DNA of 11,121 bases from Candidatus Pacearchaeota archaeon (GCA_023142835.1 JAGLIS010000036.1:1-11121), one strand, 5' to 3'. Shown: positions 1 through 6,339, numbered from the stretch's first letter. Program-made: numbers and translations. Notes: a model not told the origin generated them from the letters alone.

Positions 1-3000
1 AGTCAAATGAGTATAATTAGAAGCCCCCGATTCCGCAGTCACATTAGTAAGTAAAGAAGTAGTTATCCAATCAGAACTTCCTATTGTAACGATAGGATCT
101 ATATCAGAATCAGATACAAACTCAACCTCCAAATAATAATCATAAATTTCCGTTGTAATATTTACAGTCTGATTTAACTCATCAGTATAATTTACCGTTT
201 CATTCCTATTCCAAACTTCATAAGAACTAAACTGACAATCTGCCGTATCATTATAAACCACCCAAGTTTCATTACCCACCGTTACGTTCTGACCATTAAA
301 CCCTCTCGAACAAATATCAGAAAAGTCAAATTCATGCGTCTCGTAATACTGGTGACTGTCCGTTTTAATTGGAACAGGATTTCTAACATACCCTATCTGA
401 TTTTTTAAATAAATAGGACTATAGGATTTTAATTCATACTTATAAGATTCCAAGTCTTCATTATTAGAATCGTTTGCCCCGAATTTATAAGAATCACCAT
501 TATAACCAACCCAAATAGAATTAACAGTATTGTTCCAATCTGAAATATTTTTATAAAGAGTAACATTTACCTCCGCCCAGCCTAAATTATAATTTAAAAT
601 ATTCTGGTCTTGATATTCTGTAACAAAAGAACTTTCTCCAAACTTAATAAATTCATCCACATTAATTGATTCTGCATCTGTTAAACTAATATGATAACAA
701 TCCTCACCCCCGCATTTAGAAGATTCACATTTTAATTTTATATCTTTATCTTTATCGTCGAGTATTTTATTGCTTTGATTATCATAAAGATATTTATCCA
801 CCTGACCAGCACAACCGTTTGGAACTATCCATCCTAGTTCTGTTTTTTTATCCTTTGCATTTAGTTTCCAAAAAGTTAAATTCGATTCTTCATTTGTGGC
901 TTTCAAGGCTGTCCATTGCGGTTCTTGACTAATTATTTCTAATACCCCCAAGTCTGATGAAATTGGATTAATTATATAATCAAAACTAACCGAACCATTT
1001 AAGATTTCTAAATCAAAAGTATCTTGAAGATTAGTTAAGTTAATCAAATAAACAATATTATATTCATTTGAAATTAAATTAGTAAATCTTGCAATCTCCG
1101 TTTGATTATCTACTTCATAAACTTTAATATAAGGTGTTCCGTTTGTTACATTGAGGAATATTTTAATAGACAAATTACTTGTCAAATTTTCTTCAAAAGT
1201 CACCCTCACATATTCGCTATTATTAATCACCTCACTCCAATTCCCATCCAACGCCTTAACCTCGTCATAAATATCCGAAATAAAAGTCCTGTTCTCATCC
1301 AAATGTTCAGCATTAGTTATCTCAATAATTATCTCATAACTCTGATTACTCAAATGCGGAACAATCCACTCGACATAATCTACAAACCCATCCTCATCCA
1401 AATCATGAACTGAAAAATTAATTAACACCCTAACATAATCGGGGCCAGCAGGGTCATCCTTCGAGGATCTCTCAGTTTCATTACTCTCAACACTTTCATT
1501 CTCTAAATCAACAGCCTCGACAACATTCCCTGTTATCAAACTTTTCTTTTCGGGGCCAGCAGGGTCATGCCCGATTGGGGCCTTATCATCCTTAGTTTTA
1601 TTTTCCTTAACCTTCTCATCAACCTCAACAAAATCTGTCTCATTCAATTCTATCGTTTCGTTAACTTCAACAGATTCATTAACACTATCCAAAGTATCAT
1701 TCAATACTTCTTTCTCTTTTTCCTTCTTCTCCTTAGACTCATTCAAATCCTCGTCAACAATATCTCCTTCAAGATATCCATACCTCACAGCATCCTCATA
1801 AGACGCCCTCCAATAAACCTTCAATCCCTCACTATCATTAACCTGAATTTCCTTCTCCTCAACCAAACTATAAGCCAAAATATCAGCATAATTATAAACT
1901 TCATCCGCAGAAACAGTCACTAACTTCCCTCCAGAAATATTCTGCTCGACGACAAATGGTGCAGGAGTATAATATTCAACCCCAACTTCCTTCGCATCAG
2001 TCTCATTCACAATCTTCTCAACATCAATAATCTTACTATCTGCAGTCTCCAAAATCACCCCATCCTCGTCGAGCTCATCTTCCAAAACCACATTTCCCGA
2101 AATAGTAAAACTCAAAATCCAATCCCAAATCTTTGTAAAAAATCCCTTCCCTGAATTAATATCTACCACAACATTTCCAGTCAAGAGCCCCGAAACAATT
2201 TCCTCCTTATCAATCTCCTCGACCAAACTCTCATAATCATTAATCTCTTGCTCAGCCTCGACAATTTCCTCATCAGTCAAAACACTTACATTCTCCGCCA
2301 ACTTAGGAATCTCAATCGTCAAATTTTCCGCAGAAGAAACATTAATCTTCTTCATCCATTTAACAGACCTATGAATAACAGCTTTATACTGTAACGTCGT
2401 CAAACTTTCTACAGCGTCGGCAACAACAGATTCATTAATCATTATAGTTTCATTAACTAAAGTTTCATTAGTTACTATCTCGTCGATAAGAGTCTCATTT
2501 AGTTCTACGGTCTCACTTAATTCTAAAGTTTCATTGGTTAATACTTCATCGATAAGAGTTTCATTCTCAACAAATGTTTCATTAACTTCCTCAATAGTTT
2601 CATTCTCAACAGGTTCATCTATCTCAGTCTCATTTATTTCCACAGTTTCATTAACCTCCAAAGTCTCGTTCAAATCAATTGTCTCATTAGAAATTATCTC
2701 ATCAACAACAGTTTCATTCAAATCTACAATCTCTTCGGGGCCAGCAGGGTCATCCCTTGGGGAAACATCCTCAGAAGTTTCATTCTCAACAGGCTCATCT
2801 ATCTCAGTCTCATTCATTAATGCTTCATCTATCTCCTCGACTACCCCTCCCGAATAATCATCCTCTCCTAAAGACTCAACAACTTCTTCAGCCAGTTCCT
2901 CCTCAACAACTTCAGACTCTTCAACAACTTCAGATACTCCAGAACCACCTCCATCAGATTCTTCAACAACTTCCTCGACTTCTTCAACAACTTCCTCAAC

Positions 3001-3408
3001 AGACTCATCAACTTCAACTTCTTCCCCTCCTCCAGAATCCTCTTCAGAAACTTCATCAGAAAATTCATCTTCCGAATCCTCAACATCAGAAACAGTAAAT
3101 CCTACAATCTTAAAAAAAGAATTAGAAAAGAAATCATTAACACCCTCAAAAACTTCTACACTTCCTGAATCTGTTTGACCATAAATCATTAACCCAAAAA
3201 CACCAATCAATAAAATAGCAACCGGAATAATCAAAAACTTCTTAAAAATCTCGTTGCCCCCACAAACATTTTTACTCTTCTTCCCTAAATCCGGATCAAC
3301 AGTTCCCAAATATCTCTTCTTAACAGTCCCTTTCTTATCCCGATAAGACTCATAATAATACGGACCAAAAGTTTTACCACCCTTTTTAATAAATTTCTTA
3401 TATGCCAT
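1..3408 (-). CDS. Giant membrane-anchored surface glycoprotein, N-terminal 1136 residues (partial, runs off left edge)
   Basis: A continuous frame reads from an ATG at 3408-3406 down to base 1 without a stop, so the C-terminus is outside the window. Residues 1-55 are basic and probably cytoplasmic, with an FGPYYYESYRDKKG-type stretch at 14-27 ending in RYLG. Residues 57-76 form a single hydrophobic membrane segment, so most of the protein should face outward. Residues 107-195 are E/V/D/S-rich and stalk-like. Residues 198-327 hold 15 NE[T/S] sequons. A QYKAVIHRSVKW stretch near 340 resembles a motif I recall from DPANN surface proteins. The region after 657 is beta-rich, starts with a DLDEDGFVDYVEW calcium-loop-like motif at 669-681, and carries scattered cysteines and many N-x-[S/T] sites. 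GNVV recurs three times. What is seen is topology and composition; the surface or S-layer-like role is inference. It may bind hosts or neighbours, but nothing here proves that. Confidence 0.88.
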   Translation of the reverse strand, partial: MAYKKFIKKGGKTFGPYYYESYRDKKGTVKKRYLGTVDPDLGKKSKNVCGGNEIFKKFLIIPVAILLIGVFGLMIYGQTDSGSVEVFEGVNDFFSNSFFKIVGFTVSDVEDSEDEFSDEVSEEDSGGGEEVEVDESVEEVVEEVEEVVEESDGGGSGVSEVVEESEVVEEELAEEVVESLGEDDYSGGVVEEIDEALMNETEIDEPVENETSEDVSPRDDPAGPEEIVDLNETVVDEIISNETIDLNETLEVNETVEINETEIDEPVENETIEEVNETFVENETLIDEVLTNETLELSETVELNETLIDEIVTNETLVNETIMINESVVADAVESLTTLQYKAVIHRSVKWMKKINVSSAENLTIEIPKLAENVSVLTDEEIVEAEQEINDYESLVEEIDKEEIVSGLLTGNVVVDINSGKGFFTKIWDWILSFTISGNVVLEDELDEDGVILETADSKIIDVEKIVNETDAKEVGVEYYTPAPFVVEQNISGGKLVTVSADEVYNYADILAYSLVEEKEIQVNDSEGLKVYWRASYEDAVRYGYLEGDIVDEDLNESKEKKEKEKEVLNDTLDSVNESVEVNETIELNETDFVEVDEKVKENKTKDDKAPIGHDPAGPEKKSLITGNVVEAVDLENESVESNETERSSKDDPAGPDYVRVLINFSVHDLDEDGFVDYVEWIVPHLSNQSYEIIIEITNAEHLDENRTFISDIYDEVKALDGNWSEVINNSEYVRVTFEENLTSNLSIKIFLNVTNGTPYIKVYEVDNQTEIARFTNLISNEYNIVYLINLTNLQDTFDLEILNGSVSFDYIINPISSDLGVLEIISQEPQWTALKATNEESNLTFWKLNAKDKKTELGWIVPNGCAGQVDKYLYDNQSNKILDDKDKDIKLKCESSKCGGEDCYHISLTDAESINVDEFIKFGESSFVTEYQDQNILNYNLGWAEVNVTLYKNISDWNNTVNSIWVGYNGDSYKFGANDSNNEDLESYKYELKSYSPIYLKNQIGYVRNPVPIKTDSHQYYETHEFDFSDICSRGFNGQNVTVGNETWVVYNDTADCQFSSYEVWNRNETVNYTDELNQTVNITTEIYDYYLEVEFVSDSDIDPIVTIGSSDWITTSLLTNVTAESGASNYTHLT
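1439..1457 (-). repeat. 19-bp GC-rich repeat, copy 3 (encodes DPAGP)
   Basis: Exact copy of ATGACCCTGCTGGCCCCGA on the minus strand. It reads DDPAGP at residues 651-656 of the surface protein and lies just before the calcium-loop-like region. It is preceded by CCTCGAAGG, which can form a CCT/AGG mini-stem. The repeat is far richer in G+C than its surroundings. Confidence 0.9.
1550..1568 (-). repeat. 19-bp GC-rich repeat, copy 2 (encodes DPAGP)
   Basis: Exact copy of the same 19-mer, in the same reading frame, giving HDPAGP at residues 614-619. It is preceded by CCCCAATCGGG, which can form a CCC/GGG mini-stem. It starts 111 bp from copy 3. A GGCCCC hexamer upstream (about 1576-1581) repeats the end of the unit. 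Confidence 0.9.
2427..2817 (-). repeat. Degenerate NET-sequon repeat array inside the surface protein
   Basis: Residues 198-327 consist of short degenerate repeats of the form xNETx(5-7), with 14 NET and one NES sequon. The stretch NETEIDEPVENET occurs twice (about residues 199-211 and 259-271), and NETLIDE occurs twice. Copies differ at synonymous positions (for example GAGACT against GAAACT), so the array is not a fresh tandem duplication. Archaeal oligosaccharyltransferases recognise N-x-S/T, so the array is likely a heavily glycosylated stalk. Confidence 0.8.
2735..2753 (-). repeat. 19-bp GC-rich repeat, copy 1 (encodes DPAGP)
   Basis: Exact copy of the 19-mer about 1.2 kb from the other two, in the same frame, giving DDPAGP at residues 219-224. 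It is preceded by CCCCAAGGG, again a CCC/GGG mini-stem. It interrupts the sequon-rich array. Confidence 0.9.
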
Positions 3409-3439
3409 AACCCTCTTAACAAAAAATGTAGGGGTAACT

Positions 3440-3453
3440 CACTTAAAAACCTT
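3440..3453 (-). promoter_or_regulatory. Candidate TATA box of the surface-protein gene
   Basis: Minus-strand GGTTTTTAAGTG has its centre about 37 nt before the ATG at 3408. With usual archaeal spacing transcription would start near 3420, leaving a leader of roughly 12 nt that contains AGAGGG just before the start. A stronger TATA-like TTTAAATA lies farther upstream (about 3528-3535) and could be an alternative. Confidence 0.4.
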
Positions 3454-3472
3454 TTTACCAAGAAAAAACCGT

Positions 3473-3486
3473 GGGGTAACTACCCC
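3473..3486. promoter_or_regulatory. Palindromic candidate operator GGGGTAACTACCCC, with repeated half at 3431-3439
   Basis: The 14-mer is a near-perfect inverted repeat (GGGGTA/TACCCC). Its half GGGGTAACT recurs at 3431-3439, 42 bp away. The two sites bracket the candidate TATA box of the surface-protein gene, a typical place for an archaeal repressor or activator. This is a sequence pattern only; the binding protein is unknown. Confidence 0.4.
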
Positions 3487-3490
3487 TTCC

Positions 3491-3500
3491 AAAAAAATTT
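3491..3500 (-). terminator. Possible U-tract terminator of the RPA-like gene
   Basis: On the minus strand the DNA downstream of the RPA stop contains several T runs, the longest being T7 within AAATTTTTTT at about 3491-3500. Archaeal polymerases commonly terminate at such T tracts without a hairpin. The assignment is tentative because the whole region is AT-rich. Confidence 0.3.
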
Positions 3501-3597
3501 TTCCCGTCGAGAATTATAAAAAATTTTTATTTAAATCAAACAAAATTTCTAAACCTTATCCAACTCAAAATCAACTCTTTATATTTAACAATTGATA

Positions 3598-4542
3598 CTA
3601 CTTTTCTGAATCTAATTCAGAAATTAACTTATCAACATCAACCTTTTCAACCCCAGAAGCCACAATCTCTAAATTATTAAACAACTGATTCCTTTTAACA
3701 TTCCCAGACAAATAAATTTCAGTCCCAAGAAAATCATCCCTAAACGCTGCAGCTTTCTCCGCATCCTTCAAATCTTCTTCAGGAATCAAACAACTAATCT
3801 GATCAGAAAACATAACAATCCTCATAGTTTCAGTTCCATCATCAAAAACAAAATTCAAAATTGCCCTCTCCTTAGGAACTACGACCCCATGCTCCCCACA
3901 GTTGAAAACTTCATCAGTAGAAACAACCTTCTTCCCGCACTCTGGACAAACAGAATAAAATCTCGGCTGAAAAACTTGAACAACAACTCCTCGAATCCTC
4001 ACACTCTGTCCCTGCAAAACCTTATCCAAACTCTCCTCACTAACCATCCTCTCACTCTTAACACTATCAAGAACCTCCGCACTTTTCTTCAACTCGCTAA
4101 ATCCCGAAAGATGAATCTCATTATCCCTAGTAGAACCATTCTTAATCTCAATAACATCATCCTGCTTAATCGTTCCGTCCTCAATCAACCCAATATGATT
4201 AACATCCCAAAGCACCACCCGAGTATTCCCTGTCTCATCAGCAATCACAAAATTCGCAACCTTCCCTTCCCGACCATTCTTAGAATACTCTCTCACAGGA
4301 AACAAATTAATTATCTTCCCAATAACATTAACCCTTTTCATCCCCGACATCAACTCACTAATCTTCAAATCCTGATCCTCAAAATTAATCCCCAACTCAG
4401 CCGCAATAATCTGCGCAGCCCCTTCCTTCGAAATCAACCCCGACAACTTCGCCTTCTTAGCCTCAACTCTCCGCCCAACTTCCTCTTTCTCTAACCCAGC
4501 CGATTTCGCAATTCTCTCAATCAACAAATCATAATTCTGCAT
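3598..4542 (-). CDS. rpa: RPA-like single-stranded DNA-binding protein (OB folds plus zinc finger)
   Basis: This 314-residue protein fits the archaeal replication protein A (RPA1-type) family, which coats single-stranded DNA during replication and repair. Residues 1-65 are helical and charged, like the N-terminal helical domain found in several euryarchaeal and DPANN RPAs. Residues about 67-150 form a first OB fold (KRVNVIGKI, VANFVIADETGNTRVVLWD). Residues about 178-300 form a second OB fold split by a zinc-finger insertion with C199-x2-C202 and C215-x2-H218. Starting at the ATG at 4542 gives a natural N-terminus (MQNYDLLIERIAK). It stands alone, transcribed away from the Zn-ribbon/aEF1B pair. 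Domain boundaries are judged by eye; the family assignment is firm. Confidence 0.88.
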   Translation of the reverse strand: MQNYDLLIERIAKSAGLEKEEVGRRVEAKKAKLSGLISKEGAAQIIAAELGINFEDQDLKISELMSGMKRVNVIGKIINLFPVREYSKNGREGKVANFVIADETGNTRVVLWDVNHIGLIEDGTIKQDDVIEIKNGSTRDNEIHLSGFSELKKSAEVLDSVKSERMVSEESLDKVLQGQSVRIRGVVVQVFQPRFYSVCPECGKKVVSTDEVFNCGEHGVVVPKERAILNFVFDDGTETMRIVMFSDQISCLIPEEDLKDAEKAAAFRDDFLGTEIYLSGNVKRNQLFNNLEIVASGVEKVDVDKLISELDSEK

Positions 4543-4545
4543 ATT

Positions 4546-4578
4546 CTAAACCAATAGTCTCCAAGATTCTATTTTCAT
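4546..4578 (-). CDS. Possible 10-residue leader peptide upstream of the RPA-like gene
   Basis: A short frame MKIESWRLLV ends in TAG only three bases before the RPA start (TAG AAT ATG) and is in the same frame. The TATA-like box at 4601-4610 lies about 27 nt from its ATG, the same spacing as leaderless genes elsewhere in the window. A transcript beginning at this ATG would therefore translate the peptide first. It could be a leader or uORF that couples to RPA, or a chance ORF; no conservation can be checked here. Confidence 0.3.
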   Translation of the reverse strand: MKIESWRLLV

Positions 4579-4600
4579 AACCTTCAAAAAATTCTATAAC

Positions 4601-4610
4601 TATTTAAGTA
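4601..4610 (-). promoter_or_regulatory. TATA box upstream of the RPA-like gene
   Basis: Minus-strand TACTTAAATA. Its centre is about 27 nt before the ATG of the 10-residue leader frame and about 63 nt before the RPA start, predicting transcription start near 4578-4580. Confidence 0.5.
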
Positions 4611-4700
4611 TTATTGAGATACAGTTTAATATAATGTTCTAGCAAGAGTGCCTACTGGGTAAACTGATAAAGATTATTTATAAAATTTGTAACACAAAAC

Positions 4701-4707
4701 TTATAAA
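4701..4707 (+). promoter_or_regulatory. TATA box of the Zn-ribbon/aEF1B pair
   Basis: TTATAAA is centred 25 nt before the ATG at 4729, so the transcript is probably leaderless. A second candidate, TTATTTATAAAATT at about 4675-4688, would give a leader of about 20 nt. Confidence 0.55.
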
Positions 4708-4728
4708 CTAAAATCCGAACAATTAACT

Positions 4729-4875
4729 ATGAAATGTATAAGTTGCGAAAAAGAAACATCTGAAAGTGTTCAATTCCCATGTCCAAAATGTGGCGAAAAA
4801 ATCCTTAGATGCAAAAGATGTAGAAGTTTATCCCTAGAATATAAATGTCCTAAATGCGGGTACAAAGGACCATAA
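4729..4875 (+). CDS. Small Zn-ribbon protein of the aEF1B-linked family (COG2888-like)
   Basis: This 48-residue protein contains four CxxC knuckles: C3/C6, C18/C21, C28/C31 and C40/C43, enough for two zinc sites, with two CPKCG motifs. It matches the small archaeal Zn-ribbon family predicted to bind RNA and act in translation (the HVO_2753-type zinc-finger microproteins). Its usual neighbour is the aEF1B gene, which here starts two bases after its stop. The start at 4729 is supported by the TATA box at leaderless distance and by the conserved MKCxxC beginning. Precise biochemical function is not established from sequence. Confidence 0.88.
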   Translation: MKCISCEKETSESVQFPCPKCGEKILRCKRCRSLSLEYKCPKCGYKGP

Positions 4876-4877
4876 TC

Positions 4878-5153
4878 ATGGCTACAGCAGGAATCCAATT
4901 CAAAATAATGCCAACTGGAATAGATGTAGACTTAGAAGAACTTAAAAAAGAAATAAAGACCAAAATTGAATCCTTTGATTCTGGAGTTTTTAATAGTGCA
5001 GAAGAACAACTAATCGCATTTGGCCTCAAAGCACTTATCATAACTATGGCACTTTCCGAAGACGAAGAATCAGATTTAGTAGAAAACGCATTAAGTGAAA
5101 TCGAAGGAGTTTCATCTGTAGAACTAATCGATTATCGAAGAGCATTAGGATAA
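4878..5153 (+). CDS. ef1b: Translation elongation factor 1-beta (aEF1B), nucleotide exchange factor
   Basis: The 91-residue product matches archaeal EF-1B, which exchanges GDP for GTP on aEF1A. Family features visible are an N-terminal strand ending in KIMPTGIDVDLEELKKEI, a central IAFGLKALIITMAL segment, and a terminal IEGVSSVELIDYRRALG. The frame is open from an earlier ATG at 4854, but that would lie within the Zn-ribbon gene and add MRVQRTII. The ATG at 4878 gives the normal family length of about 90 residues and follows AAAGGAC (4864-4870), a plausible ribosome-binding site inside the upstream gene. It is co-transcribed with the Zn-ribbon gene. Confidence 0.95.
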   Translation: MATAGIQFKIMPTGIDVDLEELKKEIKTKIESFDSGVFNSAEEQLIAFGLKALIITMALSEDEESDLVENALSEIEGVSSVELIDYRRALG

Positions 5154-5192
5154 TCTAATTAATTTTATTTACAACAATTCCGCAGAGTTAAA

Positions 5193-5200
5193 TTTATAAT
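5193..5200 (+). promoter_or_regulatory. TATA box of the HIT-family gene
   Basis: TTTATAAT is centred about 25.5 nt before the ATG at 5222, followed by a CT-rich stretch without a Shine-Dalgarno site. This predicts a leaderless transcript. Confidence 0.6.
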
Positions 5201-5221
5201 CTCTCTCTCCCTAATTTTAAC

Positions 5222-5818
5222 ATGACATTAACAGAAGAACAAGCAAAACAAATAAAAGAGAAACTTCTAGAACAACTTTCAAATTTTCCTCAAGACAAAA
5301 AAGAACAAATTACTCAGCAAGTAAATACAATGACTCCAAATCAACTAGAAGATTTCGTCAAACAAAACCAACTTAATCACCTCGGTGGACAATGTATTTT
5401 TTGTTCAATTGTCTCTGGGGAAACACAGGCTCTTAGAATAGCCGAAAACGAAAACAACATCGCAATCTTAGAAATCAACCCCCTAAGTAAAGGCCACACA
5501 CTTGTCGTCCCAAGAGAACACTCCACCAAAATTGAATCTTCCGCACAAGAACTTGCCAAAGAAGTTAAAGAAAAACTCCAAGAAAAATTCAATCCAAACA
5601 AAATAGAATTAAAAGAAATTAAAGTTATGGAACATCCTCTAATAGAAGTTATCCCAATCTATGGAACTGAAACAGGAAAAAAACAAGCAACAGAAGAAGA
5701 ACTCAAAATGCTTCAAGAAGAAATACTAAAAAAACCAGAACCCCAAGAAGAAAAAGAAGAAGCCATATTAGAAATTCCTGAAAAATTATTTAAAATGCCT
5801 CCAAGAATCCCTCGCTAA
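5222..5818 (+). CDS. HIT-family protein with a degenerate histidine triad
   Basis: The 198-residue protein has a helical, charged N-terminal extension (1-55), then a HIT-type domain: C58-x2-C61 (QCIFCSIVSGE), the NPLSKGHTLVVPREH signature at 86-100 with H91 and H100, and a final strand HPLIEVIP starting at H138. In active HIT hydrolases that strand reads H-x-H-x-H; here the second and third positions are L140 and E142, so the catalytic histidine is absent. Nucleotide hydrolase or transferase activity is therefore doubtful, although nucleotide or zinc binding may remain. The C-terminal tail after 150 is acidic and lysine-rich. I recall similar DPANN HIT proteins with this altered strand, but could not check. 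It has its own leaderless promoter. Confidence 0.85.
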   Translation: MTLTEEQAKQIKEKLLEQLSNFPQDKKEQITQQVNTMTPNQLEDFVKQNQLNHLGGQCIFCSIVSGETQALRIAENENNIAILEINPLSKGHTLVVPREHSTKIESSAQELAKEVKEKLQEKFNPNKIELKEIKVMEHPLIEVIPIYGTETGKKQATEEELKMLQEEILKKPEPQEEKEEAILEIPEKLFKMPPRIPR

Positions 5819-5856
5819 ATACAAACAAAGTTCGACCATCTCAAAAGAAAGTCACG

Positions 5857-5869
5857 GCGAACAATTCGC
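5857..5869 (+). terminator. Weak hairpin downstream of the HIT-family gene
   Basis: GCGAA-CAA-TTCGC forms a perfect 5-bp stem followed by TTTCTCC, about 40 nt after the HIT stop. It could contribute to termination, but there is no long T tract. Confidence 0.25.
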
Positions 5870-5916
5870 TTTCTCCAATACATTAAATCTCAACTATTTT
5901 TAAGGAATGTAAATTA

Positions 5917-5982
5917 TGGGAGGAAATTAACCTTGGTTTCGAGCTAAATCAACCTAAGGAAATAGACATCCCAATATTTTTT
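5917..5982 (+). ncRNA. Candidate small structured RNA (weak)
   Basis: TGGGA (5917-5921) can pair with TCCCA (5969-5973). Inside, CCTTGGTTT (5931-5939) can pair with AAATC (5946-5950, one G-U) and AAGG (5956-5959), with equal 9-nt internal loops on each side and a T6 run at 5977-5982 after the structure. A TATA-like TATTTTTAA lies at 5895-5903, but typical spacing would start the transcript near 5924, inside the basal stem. No known RNA family was recognised. Confidence 0.22.
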
Positions 5983-5986
5983 CCCT

Positions 5987-6021
5987 AGAGGATTCTTTAA
6001 TATTTAGAACGATAATCCTCT
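5987..6021. repeat. Inverted repeat AGAGGATT/AATCCTCT across a stop codon
   Basis: Eight-base perfect arms at 5987-5994 and 6014-6021 with a 19-nt loop enclose the stop of the minus-strand 103-residue gene (5997-5999). This could be a 3'-end hairpin of that transcript. No T run follows on the minus strand. Confidence 0.45.
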
Positions 6022-6308
6022 GATGATGTAGCATCTATACGATATTTAGAACTATAAGTATCTTTAATAACTAATCTTTGGTTTAAAATCTTTCCAGTGT
6101 TTACATTTCCACTATCTTTTTCACACTCATATAATGAAACTTTCTCACCTAATAATTCTCCAGGAATATATCCAAAAAAATTCAGACTTAATCTTTTACT
6201 ACTCCCATCAATACCAATAAAAGTCTTATAAATATCTCCATTAACATATTCAGGGTTAATAGTGTCCAATACTCCTATAATTGTTAATTCTAATTTACTT
6301 TGTTTCAT
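5997..6308 (-). CDS. Hypothetical 103-residue protein, beta-rich
   Basis: I do not recognise this gene. The product has no signal peptide or membrane segment. It alternates hydrophobic and polar residues (LELTIIGVLDTI, DIYKTFIGIDGSSKRLSLNFFG, KVSLYECEKD, QRLVIKDTY), which suggests a small beta-barrel such as an OB-like fold, and ends in a charged S/D/Y/K-rich tail. It has its own TATA box at leaderless distance and lies isolated between the HIT gene (opposite strand) and the end of the pilin operon (same strand, 186 bp upstream). A single cysteine is present (C62). It is probably a real gene because of the strong promoter; function is unknown. Confidence 0.65.
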   Translation of the reverse strand: MKQSKLELTIIGVLDTINPEYVNGDIYKTFIGIDGSSKRLSLNFFGYIPGELLGEKVSLYECEKDSGNVNTGKILNQRLVIKDTYSSKYRIDATSSEDYRSKY

Positions 6309-6329
6309 ATCTTCACAAATAATTCACAC

Positions 6330-6339
6330 TATTTAAATA
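6330..6339 (-). promoter_or_regulatory. TATA box of the 103-residue gene
   Basis: Self-complementary TATTTAAATA is centred 26-27 nt before the ATG at 6308, predicting a leaderless minus-strand transcript. Confidence 0.6.

Noticed and set aside
2427..2817. Regular repeats that might suggest a CRISPR array
   Set aside because: The units are short, degenerate, in frame and continuously coding; there are no uniform repeats with unique spacers.
2868..3086. Minus-strand frame of 72 residues rich in L and K
   Set aside because: It is an out-of-frame reading of the acidic E/V repeat of the surface protein.
1102..3098. Several plus-strand frames of 100-120 residues between 1102 and 3098
   Set aside because: They lie opposite the continuous 1136-codon minus-strand frame and have low-complexity, repeat-derived compositions with no family features.
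3889..4494. Plus-strand frame of 201 residues
   Set aside because: It is antisense to the RPA-like gene, whose domains are clear, and has N/L/I-rich shadow composition.
4543..4728. Possible C/D box or other RNA in the gap between RPA and the Zn-ribbon gene
   Set aside because: A CTGA is present near 4664 but no C box (RTGATGA) or stable fold was seen; the gap is explained by two divergent promoters.
4854..4877. Upstream start for aEF1B
   Set aside because: It would place the start inside the Zn-ribbon gene and add eight residues absent from the family.
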